This document shows positions 61,606-64,000 of a DNA stretch of 64,000 nt, one piece after another. Both the position numbers and the translations under genes were made by a program. Positions within the stretch are counted from its first letter, which is position 1. Each line of letters opens with the position of its first letter. The notes under the pieces are model-generated. The model was not told where the DNA came from. It saw nothing but the letters and a program-made list of their open reading frames with translations, and ran no database searches. This DNA comes from Bacteroidales bacterium (GTDB taxonomy: Bacteria > Bacteroidota > Bacteroidia > Bacteroidales > UBA932): positions 62,001 to 126,000 of the forward strand of contig JAGBVR010000003.1 in assembly GCA_017630215.1 (NCBI GenBank), given 5' to 3'.

Positions 61606-63996
61606 ATGGCAAGAAAGAAGAGTTACCGCGGCAAAGGTCGTGGAAAGAAGGAGAAGAAAGTGTTCCCTCAAGTGGTGGGAAGGGTGCAGATGACCAGAGA
61701 GGGCTATGCATTCATAATCATAGAGGGGGAAGAAGATGATGTTTTTGTAAAGGCTTCCAAGACAAGGGGGGCCTTGCATGGCGATACGGTACGCGTGTCT
61801 GTGACAAGGGAAAAGCTTGACAGACAGCGCCGCGAAGGTGAGGTGGTGGAGATTATCGAAAGATCTCCAAGACCGTTCATCGGTATCCTTCACGTAGTAG
61901 GCAATCAGGCCTGGGTGCTGATGCAGAGCCGCTTTATGCCTTATGACATCACGATTCCGTTCACAGAGACAGACAAGGAGCGCTACCGCAGGCATAAGGT
62001 AAAGAGTCAGTCAATGGCCGAGCCAAAAGACGACACAGGACATCTGAAACCGCTGGGCGATGAGCTTTATGCCATCCACAAAGTATATGAACTGGGAGAG
62101 GATGGCTATGGCCGCCAGGAACTTACAGTGCGCTCGGGAATGAAGGTAGCGGCAGTGGTGGATGACTGGCCTCGCAGCGAGATGTCTCCACGCGGACACA
62201 TCGTGGATGTGCTCGGAGAGCCTGGTGAAAACGACACTGAGATGCATGCTATCCTTGCAGAATATGCTCTTCCATACCGCTTCGAGTCAGAGGTGGCCAA
62301 TGCAGCCGATCAGATTTCCGAAGAAATTACAGCAGACGATCTCAAAGGACGTGAAGATTTCCGTAACGTACTGACTTTCACCATTGACCCGGCAGATGCC
62401 AAAGACTTTGACGACGCGCTGTCGTTCAGAAAGCTGGAGAACGGCAATTTCGAGATCGGAGTACATATTGCAGATGTAACCCATTATGTAAGACCAGGTT
62501 CAGTGGTAGACAAAGAAGCTCAGGAACGCGGCACATCAGTCTATCTGGTGGACAGGACCGTACCGATGCTTCCTGAAAAGCTCTGCAACAAGCTCTGTTC
62601 TCTCCGTCCGAATGAGGAAAAGCTGACATTCTCCGCTGTGTTCGAGATGACTCCTCTGGGCCGTATTGTAAATCAGAGATTCGGCAAGACCGTGATATAT
62701 TCCGACTTCCGTTTCGCATATGAAGAGGCCCAGGCAATAATCGACGAGCCTAAGGCTGCACACGAAGGTGTACCGGGAGAGATTGTAGATGCCGTCCTTA
62801 CCCTCCACTCTCTGGCAACAAAGCTCCGCAAGAAAAGATTCGCAGCCGGAGCCATCAATTTCGACCGTCCGGAAATGAAGGTCGAGGTGGATGAGAAAGG
62901 GCGTCCGGTCAATGTATACCAGAAGGTTACCAAGGAGGCCAATTGGCTCATTGAGGAATTCATGCTCCTTGCGAACCGCACCGTCGCCGAATTTGTTGCT
63001 ACCGGCTGCAAAGGCACGGGGGATGCGCCAGCAAAGAGTCGCAAGCAGGTCAAGACCTTCGTCTACCGTGTCCACGACGAGCCTAACCAGGAAAAGCTCG
63101 AGAATCTGCGCAATTTCATCGGCAATTTCGGCTACCGCATGGGACCGACTACTACAGGAAAGGAAATCTCGAAGGAATTGAACAATCTCTTCGTCGCAGC
63201 CAAGGACACACCTGAATACAATGCGATCGAGCTTCTTTCGTTAAGGACAATGGCCAAAGCGCGCTACGACACGGAAAACCTTGGCCACTATGGACTTGCA
63301 TTCAAGTATTATACTCACTTCACATCTCCTATCCGACGCTATCCGGATATGCTTGTGCACAGACTTCTTGCAGAATATCTTGCAGGAGGTCCTTCTGCAA
63401 AGCAGGAAACATATGACAAGCTTTGCAAGCATGCTTCAGAGCGCGAGATCGTAGCTGCTGAGGCTGAGAGAGCAAGCATCAAATACAAGCTGGTGGAGTT
63501 CATGCAGGACAAGGTGGGCTACACATTCGGAGGCAATATTTCCGGACTTACCGAGTGGGGCATGTATGTGGAGATAGAGCCTACCAAGATCGAGGGTATG
63601 GTACCTCTGAGAGATATCCGCAGCGATTTCTTTGAGTTCGATGCCGACCATTACCGTCTGGTAGGTAAACGCACCGGTATCGTATATAATCTGGGAGATC
63701 CTGTCCGCATCAAGGTCAAGAAGACCAATCTCGAGCAAAAACTCCTTGATTATGAACTGATTGAAAGCGGCCTTGAAGAGAGAGTATATGACCGTATAGA
63801 TTACGAACACGGCCGCGGTACATCTTTCATCAAGGGAGAGGACGGATCATTTGACAATGTCACCGTCGGTATCAACAAGGCAGCCCGCAAGGAGAAGGTG
63901 CGCAAGGCAATCCAGGAATCGAAGCGCAAGGCAAAGAAGGCTTCCGGCAAGAAAGCTGTAACGGATAAAAAGCAAAAATCAGAAAGAAAGAAATAA
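61606..63996 (+). CDS. rnr: Ribonuclease R
   Basis: A 796-aa 3'-5' exoribonuclease of the RNB family that degrades structured RNA. A basic N-terminus (MARKKSYRGKGRGKKEKK) is followed by cold-shock-like OB domains, then the RNB catalytic domain with TIDPADAKDFDDALSFRKLE (metal Asp residues), HIADVTHYV and HFTSPIRRYPDMLVHRLLAEY, a C-terminal S1 domain (ISGLTEWGMYVEIEPTKIEG) and a lysine-rich tail. A diverged copy of the last roughly 45 codons is found 44 kb away at 19804-19980. Confidence 0.95.
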   Translation: MARKKSYRGKGRGKKEKKVFPQVVGRVQMTREGYAFIIIEGEEDDVFVKASKTRGALHGDTVRVSVTREKLDRQRREGEVVEIIERSPRPFIGILHVVGNQAWVLMQSRFMPYDITIPFTETDKERYRRHKVKSQSMAEPKDDTGHLKPLGDELYAIHKVYELGEDGYGRQELTVRSGMKVAAVVDDWPRSEMSPRGHIVDVLGEPGENDTEMHAILAEYALPYRFESEVANAADQISEEITADDLKGREDFRNVLTFTIDPADAKDFDDALSFRKLENGNFEIGVHIADVTHYVRPGSVVDKEAQERGTSVYLVDRTVPMLPEKLCNKLCSLRPNEEKLTFSAVFEMTPLGRIVNQRFGKTVIYSDFRFAYEEAQAIIDEPKAAHEGVPGEIVDAVLTLHSLATKLRKKRFAAGAINFDRPEMKVEVDEKGRPVNVYQKVTKEANWLIEEFMLLANRTVAEFVATGCKGTGDAPAKSRKQVKTFVYRVHDEPNQEKLENLRNFIGNFGYRMGPTTTGKEISKELNNLFVAAKDTPEYNAIELLSLRTMAKARYDTENLGHYGLAFKYYTHFTSPIRRYPDMLVHRLLAEYLAGGPSAKQETYDKLCKHASEREIVAAEAERASIKYKLVEFMQDKVGYTFGGNISGLTEWGMYVEIEPTKIEGMVPLRDIRSDFFEFDADHYRLVGKRTGIVYNLGDPVRIKVKKTNLEQKLLDYELIESGLEERVYDRIDYEHGRGTSFIKGEDGSFDNVTVGINKAARKEKVRKAIQESKRKAKKASGKKAVTDKKQKSERKK

Positions 63997-64000
63997 CATA

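Overview
The window looks like a chromosomal segment of a Bacteroidota, most likely Bacteroidales, genome. Supporting signs are a SusD-type lipoprotein in a pectin-utilisation locus, many type II signal peptides, two GH92 mannosidases, a BACON domain, and TAnnTTTG-type (Bacteroidota sigma) -7 boxes, often TATCTTTG, a short way upstream of start codons. Shine-Dalgarno sites are mostly absent. I see no rRNA, tRNA, CRISPR array, integrase or transposase.

Layout. (1) 1-11983: a pectin/unsaturated-uronate locus on the + strand. It has the 3' part of susD, a large surface lipoprotein with beta-helix and Fn3-like regions, a GH43 enzyme, KduD, a GatC-like EIIC transporter without PTS partners, an exported KduI, KDG kinase and KDPG aldolase. 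Secretion signals suggest the KduI isomerisation happens in the periplasm and its product is imported for KduD, KdgK and Eda. (2) 12188-14166: a CDF cation exporter and a lactonase-like propeller. (3) 14.2-27.1 kb: an A+T-richer accessory island. It has a 710-aa orphan, a signal-less BspA-type LRR protein, two full CbbX/CfxQ-type AAA+ ATPases with a shared N-terminal domain, two radical SAM/SPASM proteins, several very short peptide genes, a TPR-like protein, direct repeats and gene fossils. (4) 27.2-31.1 kb: a lipoprotein operon (Omp28-like, Fn3-like, DUF4434-like) ending in gene debris. (5) 31.7-37.3 kb: esterases, Xaa-Pro aminopeptidase and DUF456. (6) 37.4-45.2 kb: asd, a GIY-YIG protein, metY, thrA and metX (aspartate to homocysteine), with an Lrp-type regulator divergent from metX. 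REP-like repeats are dense here. (7) 45.2-47.0 kb: an SLC13-type permease. (8) 47.1-50.2 kb: a second copy of the accessory cassette, reversed. (9) 50.3-58.9 kb: an operon of two CotH-kinase-like lipoproteins around two GH92 mannosidases. (10) 59.1-64 kb: gpmI, an exported EEP phosphatase and rnr.

The most interesting content is the duplicated cassette. Cassette A (20.0-25.1 kb) keeps two radical SAM genes and a short precursor-like peptide, but its 269-aa-type gene and AAA+ gene are fused by a deletion, and the first radical SAM gene has an in-frame UGA in its SPASM domain. Cassette B (50.2-47.1 kb) keeps the peptide, the 269-aa gene and the AAA+ gene, the last with a frameshift at a G7 tract. 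Where cassette A has radical SAM genes it carries only a short remnant or nothing. Together they outline an ancestral operon: rSAM1 - leader peptide - HMLAH protein - AAA+ - small peptide - rSAM2 - TPR protein. Each copy's core is bounded by a recurring near-palindrome TACTAAAGTA. I infer a RiPP-like peptide-modification system with a dedicated AAA+ ATPase; the function is not shown by sequence alone.
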